A stretch of DNA of 64,000 nucleotides, taken from positions 146,541 through 210,540 of the forward strand of contig NZ_KN266209.1 of NCBI RefSeq assembly GCF_000766945.1, written 5' to 3'. The notes below the pieces were generated by a model. That model did not search any database and was not told where the DNA came from. It was given only the letters and a program-made list of their open reading frames with translations. Positions 18,009 through 26,964 of the stretch are shown here, piece by piece. The translations under genes and the position numbers were made by a program. Source of the stretch: Cellvibrio mixtus subsp. mixtus J3-8 (lineage in GTDB: Bacteria > Pseudomonadota > Gammaproteobacteria > Pseudomonadales > Cellvibrionaceae). Positions within the stretch are counted from its first letter, which is position 1; each line of letters begins with the position of its first letter.

Positions 18009-20507
18009 TTACCGGGAGTTTTGATTGAGCTTATCCACAGCCAATGCCAAAAACATGTAATTAGCTTCACCGCCGCCCATTACATATTCAGTTTGTTGCC
18101 AGAAGAAGGGCCAGATTTTTAACTCCGGTAAATCCGGACGAATCAATGCAGTACCGGAAATTACACCGCCAGGAATATACGACCAATCAGCACGATTCAC
18201 GCCGTAAGCCACAGTCGCGGAATTTGCGCCAACACCGGATGCAAAACTTTGGGTATTTTCACCCGGATGCACGCCGAGTACAAAATTGAGCGCATTCACA
18301 TAAGAATCAGTACCGGTAAATTGCGGCCAGGATTTATGGAAAAAATATTGTTTAACGCCGAATTCCTGAATAGTCCATCCCGCGCCCCAAATATTCGGTT
18401 TATAAGGTACACCGTAAGGCGATTCAGTTTTTGCACGCTCACGTACAATTTTTTGATAAGACTCAACAGCAGCATTCACTGCGCCGATAAATTTCTCATC
18501 CGTTATTGAAGGCATTACACGGCCAATAGCCCAACCGGTTTTTTCGATATCCGCAGTGATTGATTGCTGCAAACCAATTAATTCCTGGCGATAAGTTTCG
18601 TTACCCGTTGCCAGAATCAATTCCGCCAATGCGAAAACCCGCACGTCCGGCTTTTTGGTTTTGGGTGCTGCGATTTTGTAAAGGTTCTGTGCTGCATCCA
18701 ATGCATCTTTTGCCATTTGTGGATTGTAAGTTTTTAACACCCGCGCCGCTGCCGCTAAACCTGCGGCAACATCCAGTTCACGCTCGGGATTATCTTCGGT
18801 GAATACCCAACGATCATCCGGTGTGCCGGATTTTCCATTTTTAATTTCACCGTCTTTTAATGAAGGATCATAGGGAAAATTATCCGTTTGTACCATCGCA
18901 TCGCCTAGCAGTACATACTGGCGAATAGTGGGTTCGATAATGCCGCGATATAAACGGCCCATGGATTTGTAGCCACCCAGCACACTTAATAAACCGTGCT
19001 CAATTTGTTGCAGCGCATCATTCTTACCATCAGCAACATGAATTTCAACCAGCTTTTTCTCCTGGTCAATCAACGTGGCATCGTGATTCAAACCAAATTC
19101 TTCCACCATGGTTGCCAACAACCACACAGTGCCAATTTGCGATTCCACACGTAAATCATAATCGCCCGCATCGTGCCAACCACCGGCATCCAAACCGGGA
19201 ACACGGTCGCCAGGTTTGAATTTGGTACGTGTAGTACCATCAGAAATATAACCATCGATATGATTAAAATTGAGCGGCATCATCAGTGCATCATCTTGAT
19301 GGTCCAGTCCATGCCACACGCGGTATTTTTCATTCACACGCATATGGCACATTTGTACCGGTAAAAAATATTCCAACGTGGGTTGCCATGCATTGCGCGA
19401 TAACACATCGTCACCAATTTTAAAGGCGTGGGACGTTTTATCGCGGTAGCTGATTTGATACATGCCCGGCTCTTTAATGTCCGAGAAATCGTAAGTCATA
19501 TATTGATAACGCAGGAAATTACCCCAGGGTTTTACCTTCGCTTTTTTGACTTCGGTTTTTCCAGCCTCTGATAGTTTATAAATTTTTATCTCGGACGCTT
19601 TGGTATCGCGCTTGTCTTGTTCAATAACAACTTGCTTGGATTGCGCTGTGCCATACCCCACTTGCGATACCTGGATTACCGGTTCATAAATCCAGTTTTT
19701 TATCACATGCGGTGTAACAACCCATTCCAGTGCCCCTTTAGTTTTATTCGCTGGAATAACACCGCGTACGATGTACCAACCATTATTGTGGTTAGCGCGG
19801 CCATCCCATAATTCCAACTCACCGGTTTTGCTTTCAATAGCCATACGGTGTTTATCGGAATCCGGTGCGACAATTAATTTCTTACCGGTAGCCAGCGCTG
19901 CCGTCAAGAATTCCCCGTGCGGATTTACCAACGGACCATTGGGTTGTTGTGGAAAAATGCCACTCTGCGCATCCAGCAGCCAGGATTTTCCAAAAAATTC
20001 ACCAGGAAAAATTTCAAAGTTAAAACCAATTTTCCCTACCCAATCTTCCGGCAAGGGTTTTTCCAAATCCACACTGATTTTAAATTGATTATCTTTCAAT
20101 GCCGTCACATTAACCTGATAGGTAAATTTCAGGTCGGGATAAATAATCGGGTTAAACCCTTTGCGATCTTTACTTGGATCAGGATAAGAAAGTGTTTGGC
20201 TAACCGTTTGCGTTTTTTTATCGACCGTTTGTTTTCCGCCTACCGGCATTGGCGACCATTGTCCAGGGGAAATTTCCAGGCGCAAATCGCCATTCGCCGC
20301 CACACGGCTACCGTGTTGGATAACAGTGACACCGGTTTGGTGTCCATCGGGATAAATATCGCTAAACACAGTGACGTTGAGCCCCTGCATTTCAAAATAA
20401 TCCTGATTATTTAATTTGAGTGAATCGGCAAAGGCTAGAGAGGTGGCAATAGGTGTGAAGGAAATAGCAGCAGCCAATAACCCCAGGGAAAACCTGTTTC
20501 TTTTCAT
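18009..20507 (-). CDS. Glycoside hydrolase family 9 glucanase
   Basis: Secreted enzyme of 832 residues, expected to cut beta-1,4-glucans by inversion. A signal peptide (1-27) is followed by an N-terminal beta domain of about 240 residues that I do not recognise. An Ig-like CelD_N domain (about 280-370, starting QVSQVGYG) and the GH9 catalytic barrel (about 380-825) complete it. The catalytic base motif GWHDAGDYD is intact near residue 450 and the C-terminal acid is probably the Glu in GGGEANYMF. No carbohydrate-binding module or poly-Ser linker is present. The protein may therefore act on soluble oligosaccharides in the periplasm or at the cell surface. The ATG at 20507 follows GAGAA. Endo- versus exo-action cannot be told. 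Confidence 0.88.
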   Translation of the reverse strand: MKRNRFSLGLLAAAISFTPIATSLAFADSLKLNNQDYFEMQGLNVTVFSDIYPDGHQTGVTVIQHGSRVAANGDLRLEISPGQWSPMPVGGKQTVDKKTQTVSQTLSYPDPSKDRKGFNPIIYPDLKFTYQVNVTALKDNQFKISVDLEKPLPEDWVGKIGFNFEIFPGEFFGKSWLLDAQSGIFPQQPNGPLVNPHGEFLTAALATGKKLIVAPDSDKHRMAIESKTGELELWDGRANHNNGWYIVRGVIPANKTKGALEWVVTPHVIKNWIYEPVIQVSQVGYGTAQSKQVVIEQDKRDTKASEIKIYKLSEAGKTEVKKAKVKPWGNFLRYQYMTYDFSDIKEPGMYQISYRDKTSHAFKIGDDVLSRNAWQPTLEYFLPVQMCHMRVNEKYRVWHGLDHQDDALMMPLNFNHIDGYISDGTTRTKFKPGDRVPGLDAGGWHDAGDYDLRVESQIGTVWLLATMVEEFGLNHDATLIDQEKKLVEIHVADGKNDALQQIEHGLLSVLGGYKSMGRLYRGIIEPTIRQYVLLGDAMVQTDNFPYDPSLKDGEIKNGKSGTPDDRWVFTEDNPERELDVAAGLAAAARVLKTYNPQMAKDALDAAQNLYKIAAPKTKKPDVRVFALAELILATGNETYRQELIGLQQSITADIEKTGWAIGRVMPSITDEKFIGAVNAAVESYQKIVRERAKTESPYGVPYKPNIWGAGWTIQEFGVKQYFFHKSWPQFTGTDSYVNALNFVLGVHPGENTQSFASGVGANSATVAYGVNRADWSYIPGGVISGTALIRPDLPELKIWPFFWQQTEYVMGGGEANYMFLALAVDKLNQNSR

Positions 20508-20683
20508 ACATGAATTCTCGTGCTGTTTTTTGTTATGGTTTATACCAGGTCAAAATAACAACTGGCATACAAGGCAAGTGCAACAGAGAATAAACCCACC
20601 AACGCGGGCGAGCACACTTAATTTTGTGGATATATGTTAAATATTGTTAAACGCTGGCGTTAGTAAAATACAAAAGTGGGCAG

Positions 20684-21115
20684 CTATTGATAAACAACAT
20701 CTTTATAGGCGGGAGCCAGTAACGCCAATAAACGGTTTTGAGTTCCAACCGGGATCTTGCGCTTTTCCATTGCCAGAATTAAATCGTCAACAATCGCATT
20801 GAATTCAGTATTGGTGTAATTGTGGCCGGCGTGAACCTGTTTCATATTTTCATTTTCATATTTACACGGGCCGCCAGCAAGCTGGCAAATATAATCACTT
20901 AACCCTTTTTTGAAATGTTGCATATTGACGCCTTTATAACGCGGGTTTACGCGCTCATCTTTAGCGATAATGAAAATCAGGTCGCGCACGATGTTATCAA
21001 TCCCTGCGTATTGCCCTAGCTCATCATACAACGATTGTTGTGATGAACTGGCACACGATGGCAGTAACAAAACCGTTATCATTACACCAATCATTTTTAG
21101 TAATTGAATACGCAT
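20684..21115 (-). CDS. Group 1 truncated hemoglobin, predicted lipoprotein
   Basis: Small heme protein of 143 residues. Residues 1-20 form a signal with lipobox LPSC, so the globin is probably lipidated and outside the cytoplasm, unlike most bacterial trHbs. The body aligns by eye with the trHbN (glbN) family: YDELGQYAGI at the start of the fold and MKQVHAG containing the proximal His. At the helix B10 position, where Tyr normally stabilises bound O2, I read Ile (DLIFII). Ligand chemistry may therefore differ. It is the last gene of a minus-strand run, starting 2 bp after the DUF3034 gene. Links to NO, O2 or redox sensing are inference. Confidence 0.82.
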   Translation of the reverse strand: MRIQLLKMIGVMITVLLLPSCASSSQQSLYDELGQYAGIDNIVRDLIFIIAKDERVNPRYKGVNMQHFKKGLSDYICQLAGGPCKYENENMKQVHAGHNYTNTEFNAIVDDLILAMEKRKIPVGTQNRLLALLAPAYKDVVYQ

Positions 21116-21117
21116 AG

Positions 21118-22011
21118 TTAGAAACTCCCTTGCAATGATAAGTACCAGCCAGTTTGGTTTTTAAAGGTTGCTACCTCCCCCAAATCTACCCAGGCAGCTA
21201 CGAGCGCAATTCGTTTATTGGGAAACCAGGCCACAAACGCTGTTTGCCAATCATCTTCTTTTATAAATGAAAGGTTATCGGGTTTTTGGCGATACTCGGC
21301 TCCCAGGAGCCAGTATTTATTTAATAGCACACCGGCAGAAATTTCCGGTATCACTTCCTTATCATCATTTTTATCCCCGCCGAAACCAACCAGCCCGGTT
21401 TGATTGGCATTGGTATAACGCAGGTTGGCATTGAGCAATAAATTGCGATTAAGAAATCCACCCGGAATTAATTTCGTTGCAGTTACATTGATATCCGTGC
21501 CTGAATCTTTTTTTGCACCAACTGCACCCGGCACAAAAAAGTCCAGATTTTTTTTGTGTTGGGCACTAATACTGATTTGCGGTATTGCGGTGTAAATTAA
21601 ATCGCCCGCAACACGCACTTTGGCACTAACAATGCGCTGTCTAATAGAATCCGTGGGCAAACCCAGGGCTACCGTCAGCGAATTGTGGGTGAGTTTTTGT
21701 TGCGCAACCGATAATTCAATGCGATTACGCCAACTCCAGCTACCGCCAATAACTTCAAGTTGATAATCACTGGTATCCACATAACTGCCAAATGCCGTTG
21801 CACCCCATTCTTCCTGTGCACCGTAACCGGAAATGACTGCCATAGGTACAATGCCACCACCGGCAATCCCTTCAATGGTTGTTGCACCACCTGTTGCTAA
21901 TAAACGGCTACGTCCAATGATGTCACTACTCGCCAACTCGGAATCAGTAACTGCTATACAAATGGATGAAGGCAATAAACAAAACGCGACGATTAATTTG
22001 ATAATTTTCAT
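21118..22011 (-). CDS. DUF3034 family exported protein
   Basis: A 297-residue protein with signal peptide (MKIIKLIVAF..., cleavage near SICIA). The repeated beta-strand pattern and aromatic C-terminus (YLSLQGSF) suggest an outer-membrane beta-barrel. The sequence matches my memory of DUF3034, including ATGGATTIEG and a GGGIVP stretch near the N-terminus. The function is unknown. I chose ATG 22011 because it gives a clean signal peptide; an in-frame TTG 33 bp upstream would add an unlikely polar leader. It is tightly linked to the truncated globin gene. Confidence 0.75.
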   Translation of the reverse strand: MKIIKLIVAFCLLPSSICIAVTDSELASSDIIGRSRLLATGGATTIEGIAGGGIVPMAVISGYGAQEEWGATAFGSYVDTSDYQLEVIGGSWSWRNRIELSVAQQKLTHNSLTVALGLPTDSIRQRIVSAKVRVAGDLIYTAIPQISISAQHKKNLDFFVPGAVGAKKDSGTDINVTATKLIPGGFLNRNLLLNANLRYTNANQTGLVGFGGDKNDDKEVIPEISAGVLLNKYWLLGAEYRQKPDNLSFIKEDDWQTAFVAWFPNKRIALVAAWVDLGEVATFKNQTGWYLSLQGSF

Positions 22012-22074
22012 AGCATCATTTTCCGTTAGACACCTGCCCTGCAATAAATTCGAGCCGACATATTGCCGATATAT

Positions 22075-24405
22075 TTATTGCAGCGCTTTTAAATAGTCGT
22101 GTACCCAGCGGGTAAAATCTGCCGCAGGTAATGGTTTGCTATACAAATAACCTTGTGCTGTATCGCAACCATATTGTTTTAACACCGTTTTAATGGCTTC
22201 GGACTCCACCCCTTCCGCGGTAATACTCAAACCCATCGTATGGCCCAGCTCAATGGTGGAGCGCACAATCAGTTGATCGTCCGCACTGGCGTCCAGATTT
22301 AAAATAAAGGATTTATCAATTTTTAATTCAGAAACCGGTAATTTTTTTAATTGCGATAAAGACGAATAGCCAGTACCAAAATCATCGATTGATAAGGTCA
22401 CTCCAAGGCTGCGCAGACGCTGTAAATTATGCAGGCATTTATCAGCTTCACGCATAATGGCACTTTCGGTAATTTCCAGGTAAAGATTTTCTGCCGGAAC
22501 ACGATTGGCTTGTAGTAATTCCGCTACGTATGCGGGCAAGTCATCTACCAATAAATCCAATGCAGATAAATTTACTGAACAGGTAATTTTTATTTTTTCA
22601 TCAAGCAGTTGGCGTAGCTGGGCAATCGCCGTTTTTAATACCCAGCGCGTTAACAAGGTTATTTGCCCGGAGCTCTCAATTACGCCAATAAACTCATCCG
22701 GCGCGACAAAACCCAATTCCGGATGACGCCAGCGCACCAGTGCTTCTGCACCCAGGGTATCCGGCTGTTCCAGATTTATTTTCGGTTGGTAATAAAGGCT
22801 GATATAGCCTGCGTGCAAAGAAGATTCAAATTCGCGGAATAAATGCAGGCGCCGCAAATGTTGTTCATCCCAGCCGGCTTGATACCAACAACTGTGTCGC
22901 TCACTAATGCGGCCTTCATTTAACGCCAAACTGGCGCGGCGCAATAAGGTTTCAGCTGAGTCAGCATCGGATGGATAAGCGGCAATGCCAATATTGACAT
23001 CAACCGATACCTGGATACCGCTTATGACCAGCGGTGTTTTAAACGCGCTGTGAATTAATTCAATGGTTTCACTGATAGCATCCGCATCGGCCGCCATCAT
23101 AATCGCAAGGAATTCATCACTACCCAAACGCAATACTTCACCGTGGGTAATGATGCGCGCTATTTTCTGCCCGACATCGCGCAATACGGCATCGCCAATT
23201 TCCTGGCTGAGCTCATCGTTCACCTGGGTGAAATTTTTAATATCCATGACGAGTAAATACACATTTTGTTTCACTGCCAATGAACGAGAAATTGCATTCT
23301 GCAATTCAGGAAAAATCCTGAGACGATTTGGTAAACCCGTCAGTGGATCGTGCTCTGATTGATAGAGCACTTGCTGTTCGCGCTCACCAATGGCTTTTTG
23401 CATACTGATAAATGCCTTGGCCAAATCCCCGAGTTCATCGTTGGATTGCACAGCGATGGGGGTTGCATAAAAACCGCCAGCGATGCGCCGGGCAATATCG
23501 GCAAGCAAAGTCACCGGTTTGGTAACACTGCGCGCAAGCATCCACGCAGCCAATGCAGCTACTAATGAAAACGTGAGTGCGAGGAAAAATAATTGCACAT
23601 TCAAACGTGAATAGGGTGCTAATACTTCACTCAGCGGAACTTGTAACACCGCGCGTACATTTTCATTTTGTCGCGCAGCAGGTACCGCTAGCGACATAAG
23701 GTCATCGTAAATAAATACTTCACCCAGGGCCGGGTGTTGTGGCAACTGCTTTAACAGGTCGCGCAAGTATTCAGCCTTCAATGTACCATTCAAATAACGC
23801 ATCTCTGTGCCATCGCGATGGATGAACGATACTTCCAAACCCGTTAATTTTTTTAGATCCAGGCTAAATTCTTTTTTGATTTCAAAACCCATTCCCGCAA
23901 GCCCGATAACTACTGGTGCTTTTACGGCATACATCACAAACTGGTAGGCGCGCCCATTCACACGGATAATATCGTAGGCTTGCCCTTTAGCCTTGGCTCG
24001 CGCCGTTAGCGCCAAAAATTCGTCATCTACTTGCAACGCAAAGTTCTGGTCGCTGGCAATGAGTTTTCCATGTTCGGTAATAAGCACACCAATATCAGCG
24101 GAGATACGCGCCGAGTGATTATTCAACGCTGAAATAATAGTTTTTTCATCCTGCGTTGTTACTGCTTCTTTAAAACCAAAATCTTCGGTGAGGATTTTTA
24201 CCGAGAGCGCCAGTTGCTCCACGTTTTTTTGCATGATGCGACTGAATAATTCACCGCCAGCCAACAATTCTGTCCGCGCGTTTTGGGTAACTGCCTTTTT
24301 AATAACTACACGTGTTGCCACATAAGAAATGGCTTCCAGTGTCACCACTAACCCCAGCAAAAACGCCAGCAGTTTTATGAGATAACTGATCCGTGGCATA
24401 GTCAT
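22075..24405 (-). CDS. Membrane GGDEF-EAL protein (c-di-GMP phosphodiesterase/cyclase)
   Basis: A 776-residue membrane signalling protein. TM1 (about 8-30) and TM2 (about 268-292) bracket a periplasmic sensor of about 235 residues, probably a double-Cache fold. HAMP (about 293-345), GGDEF (about 350-500) and EAL (about 520-770) domains follow. The EAL motifs look complete: EALVRW, VNLSA, LEITES, IDDFGTGYSS, KIDKSF and TAEGVES, so phosphodiesterase activity is likely. The cyclase motif reads GSDEF rather than GGDEF, so cyclase activity is doubtful. The gene is 22 bp downstream of the cupredoxin gene. Sensor location suits a periplasmic redox or copper signal, but the ligand is unknown. Confidence 0.9.
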   Translation of the reverse strand: MTMPRISYLIKLLAFLLGLVVTLEAISYVATRVVIKKAVTQNARTELLAGGELFSRIMQKNVEQLALSVKILTEDFGFKEAVTTQDEKTIISALNNHSARISADIGVLITEHGKLIASDQNFALQVDDEFLALTARAKAKGQAYDIIRVNGRAYQFVMYAVKAPVVIGLAGMGFEIKKEFSLDLKKLTGLEVSFIHRDGTEMRYLNGTLKAEYLRDLLKQLPQHPALGEVFIYDDLMSLAVPAARQNENVRAVLQVPLSEVLAPYSRLNVQLFFLALTFSLVAALAAWMLARSVTKPVTLLADIARRIAGGFYATPIAVQSNDELGDLAKAFISMQKAIGEREQQVLYQSEHDPLTGLPNRLRIFPELQNAISRSLAVKQNVYLLVMDIKNFTQVNDELSQEIGDAVLRDVGQKIARIITHGEVLRLGSDEFLAIMMAADADAISETIELIHSAFKTPLVISGIQVSVDVNIGIAAYPSDADSAETLLRRASLALNEGRISERHSCWYQAGWDEQHLRRLHLFREFESSLHAGYISLYYQPKINLEQPDTLGAEALVRWRHPELGFVAPDEFIGVIESSGQITLLTRWVLKTAIAQLRQLLDEKIKITCSVNLSALDLLVDDLPAYVAELLQANRVPAENLYLEITESAIMREADKCLHNLQRLRSLGVTLSIDDFGTGYSSLSQLKKLPVSELKIDKSFILNLDASADDQLIVRSTIELGHTMGLSITAEGVESEAIKTVLKQYGCDTAQGYLYSKPLPAADFTRWVHDYLKALQ

Positions 24406-24427
24406 AAAATTATGAATTCAGCGTCGG

Positions 24428-25105
24428 TTATTGAAAGAGACCGGAAAATTCGTCGCTGGATTTTTCACCGGCTTCGCTCATCAGATTGTCCAGTTTGATT
24501 TGTTGCTGAAGCGGGGCGTTTTCGCTGAGGATAACCGGCAGTTCAGGCCCGGTTGCGGTCAGGCGCGGATGAAAAATATGTAACTGATAGTTACCGGCGG
24601 GAGCCTGGATATGTACATTACCTTGCACATCACCCACAGCATGGAATTCAGTATCCACCACATAAATATAAGCAATCATGGAATCATGGATATTACAACC
24701 CAATACAACTGTACCGGGTTTATCAAATAATACTGGCTCGGCTGTCATGCCGTGATAAAGGCGCAATTCAAATTTTTTGGCGGGAGAAAATGAATAAACA
24801 TGATGGCGAATATCATCGCTATTGGGAAAACGCACGAATGTATTGGTGCGTATCGCCATAACGCCTGGCACAAACATTTTATTGTGTTGATCGATTACCG
24901 CTGTCAGCGGTTGGATGAATACCGGTTTTGGTTCCGGCACCAATGCAGCAACTGCATCTTTTAATGGTCGCCCCTGTGTATCACTTACCCTGAGTTGTAA
25001 TTCCGCAGCCTGTATCACTCCACAATAACAGGCCAATACTATTAACGCGATGATTTTTTTGCAAAGCTTGAGCGGTGCGGTTGCAATGCATAATTTCATA
25101 ATCAC
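24428..25105 (-). CDS. Cupredoxin-like periplasmic protein
   Basis: A 225-residue exported protein often labelled methylamine utilization protein. A signal peptide ends near residue 33 (IQAAE). The cupredoxin-like core has SDDIRHHVYSF, with a probable first His ligand, and GCNIHDSM, carrying Cys, His and Met in a type 1 copper arrangement. An additional carboxypeptidase-regulatory-like beta fold is plausible at residues 35-75. The gene is 9 bp after the diguanylate cyclase gene and 22 bp before the GGDEF-EAL gene. It is thus probably cotranscribed and could supply the periplasmic signal. The role in methylamine metabolism is not supported by the context. Confidence 0.8.
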   Translation of the reverse strand: MIMKLCIATAPLKLCKKIIALIVLACYCGVIQAAELQLRVSDTQGRPLKDAVAALVPEPKPVFIQPLTAVIDQHNKMFVPGVMAIRTNTFVRFPNSDDIRHHVYSFSPAKKFELRLYHGMTAEPVLFDKPGTVVLGCNIHDSMIAYIYVVDTEFHAVGDVQGNVHIQAPAGNYQLHIFHPRLTATGPELPVILSENAPLQQQIKLDNLMSEAGEKSSDEFSGLFQ

Positions 25106-25114
25106 ATCCTTAAT

Positions 25115-26794
25115 TTACAAGCGTTGGCAGCGATTGCGCCCTCCGGATTTTGCGGTATACAAAGCCTGGTCTGCACGCTCGAATGCAGTTTCCAGTGAAT
25201 CGCTGGTTTTAAATTCGGTGACGCCGATTGAAACGGTAATCGTTAAGGGCTGATCTTTGTAATTGAATGCGGCGTTGGCGATAGCATCACGTACTTTTTC
25301 CAATACACCGAGTGCAGCCTGGCTATCGGTTTCCGGCATCAGCGCCACAAATTCTTCGCCGCCATAACGGCAAAAGAAATCAACTTCACGCAAGCGCTTG
25401 GCGATGGAGCGGCCAATCACTTTTATTACGCGATCACCCGCTTGATGCCCGAAAGTATCGTTGATGCGTTTGAAGTGATCGATATCAAAAATCGCCACAC
25501 TTAATGGCCGGCCATAACGCTGCCAGCGTTGGACTTCCACGTGGGCGCGTTCGTTATAAGCTTCGCGGTTGGGTAATTCGGTGAGCGCATCTTGCAATGC
25601 TTTTTTGCGTTGCACTTCAAGGCTGGTGCGATTTTTTTCTGCTTCGACTTCCATCGTTTTAATTTTTGCACCGAGCGTTTCCAACTGTAGTGCCAGGTGT
25701 TGCTGCGCATGATCCATGTTTTGATGCTGGTCGAGCGCCTGGCGAATATTTCCCAATTGCGATTTCACTTTGTCTTTGAGTTGATTCAGATCGGTTGCTT
25801 TTTCTGCGGAAGATTCCAGCTCGCCCATTTCACGTATCATGTCATCTTGCAATTTACGTGACGCTGCACGTTCATTTTGTGAATGTTTTACTGCACCGCC
25901 GAGTAATGAATAAATATCGGCGAGTTCTTCATTGACGTTTTTGAGGTAGCTGGCAAATGCCTGACTAGCGGCGAGGTAAGCTTCCATTACTAACGCGCGC
26001 ACTGATTCCAGTGCGGGGATTACTGCATCCGGCGCGATGCCTGCCGCCAATTTATTGCGCAACATCACAGCCCGGCTTTGCATAAGCACATCGTTTTCCA
26101 GGCTTTGTAAAATTTCATTGAGAATTCTGACTATTGCATCCAGATACGCCGGTTTTTGTTCCGTTGTTGAAATGGTCGCCGCTTTGGGGGCCGGGTCCGT
26201 GTTAACACCTGCGGGCAATGGCAAGGTATCGATATAATCGTCCGTATCAGATTCTGCTGCGCCCTGCTCATCCGCTTTGGCGGGTTTGGTTCCGAGGATT
26301 TTCCCGAGCAATCCAACCTTGGGCTGTTCGACTTCTTTTAATGCCTGCTGCTGGATATTTGCCAACTGTTGTAACAATGCCGGATACAACCGGATTTTTT
26401 TACTGCGCTGGGGCAGGTTTGCGAGGAAGTCACTTATCTCTTTGGTAACACCTTTGGACAGCTTGAACACACCCAATGCTTTGATGGTCTCGCTTAATGC
26501 GACAGTGATCTCTTTAGCGCCCTGCTCCCGGTGGGATTCGAAAGCCAGTGCGGCTTTTTCCAACTGCTCCAGGATTTTGTTCATTTCCATTGCGCTGGTT
26601 TCGCTGCGCAATTTTTCACGTAGCTGGCTCATGATGTTATCCAGGGTTTCATCCTGGCCATCAGCAGCGATGCTGACACGCACTAGCGCACTGCGCAGCA
26701 ATTCTTGCTGGCGGGTAAATTTTTGTTCCAATTGCTCCTGCTCATCCAGGGCATTGAGATACTTATCCCGCCAATTATTTTTATCGCCACTCAT
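25115..26794 (-). CDS. dgcP: Diguanylate cyclase, DgcP-like
   Basis: Synthesises c-di-GMP from two GTP. About 559 residues: a long helical N-terminal region (1-390), coiled-coil in parts, and a C-terminal GGDEF domain. The active site GGEEF is intact in RYGGEEF, and an inhibitory RxxD site (REVD) sits five residues upstream, so feedback control is likely. The N-terminus has no TM segment. Sequence style and position beside dsbA and cc4 match Pseudomonas dgcP, a cyclase I recall as polar and FimV-dependent. ATG 26794 gives the expected MSGDKNNWRDKY start; an upstream GTG at 26803 adds three residues. Confidence 0.87.
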   Translation of the reverse strand: MSGDKNNWRDKYLNALDEQEQLEQKFTRQQELLRSALVRVSIAADGQDETLDNIMSQLREKLRSETSAMEMNKILEQLEKAALAFESHREQGAKEITVALSETIKALGVFKLSKGVTKEISDFLANLPQRSKKIRLYPALLQQLANIQQQALKEVEQPKVGLLGKILGTKPAKADEQGAAESDTDDYIDTLPLPAGVNTDPAPKAATISTTEQKPAYLDAIVRILNEILQSLENDVLMQSRAVMLRNKLAAGIAPDAVIPALESVRALVMEAYLAASQAFASYLKNVNEELADIYSLLGGAVKHSQNERAASRKLQDDMIREMGELESSAEKATDLNQLKDKVKSQLGNIRQALDQHQNMDHAQQHLALQLETLGAKIKTMEVEAEKNRTSLEVQRKKALQDALTELPNREAYNERAHVEVQRWQRYGRPLSVAIFDIDHFKRINDTFGHQAGDRVIKVIGRSIAKRLREVDFFCRYGGEEFVALMPETDSQAALGVLEKVRDAIANAAFNYKDQPLTITVSIGVTEFKTSDSLETAFERADQALYTAKSGGRNRCQRL

Positions 26795-26911
26795 AAGTTG
26801 CACATTGCCCTGTCAGCTATTGGTGTAAAGGTAAAACCAGTATAGCTAGGGAACGTGCGGGCACAGGCCAGCGGCGCTAAAAACCCGCGAAAAGTTAATC
26901 GCCAGAAAAAC

Positions 26912-26941
26912 AAAGCCCGCACCTTGGCAGGTGCGGGCTTT
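26912..26941 (-). terminator. Terminator of dsbA
   Basis: A 12-bp stem AAAGCCCGCACC / GGTGCGGGCTTT with a ttggca loop lies 23 bp past the dsbA stop; the minus strand reads into a short T-rich run. Confidence 0.85.
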
Positions 26942-26964
26942 GATGAAAATCAAACAGCTACAGC

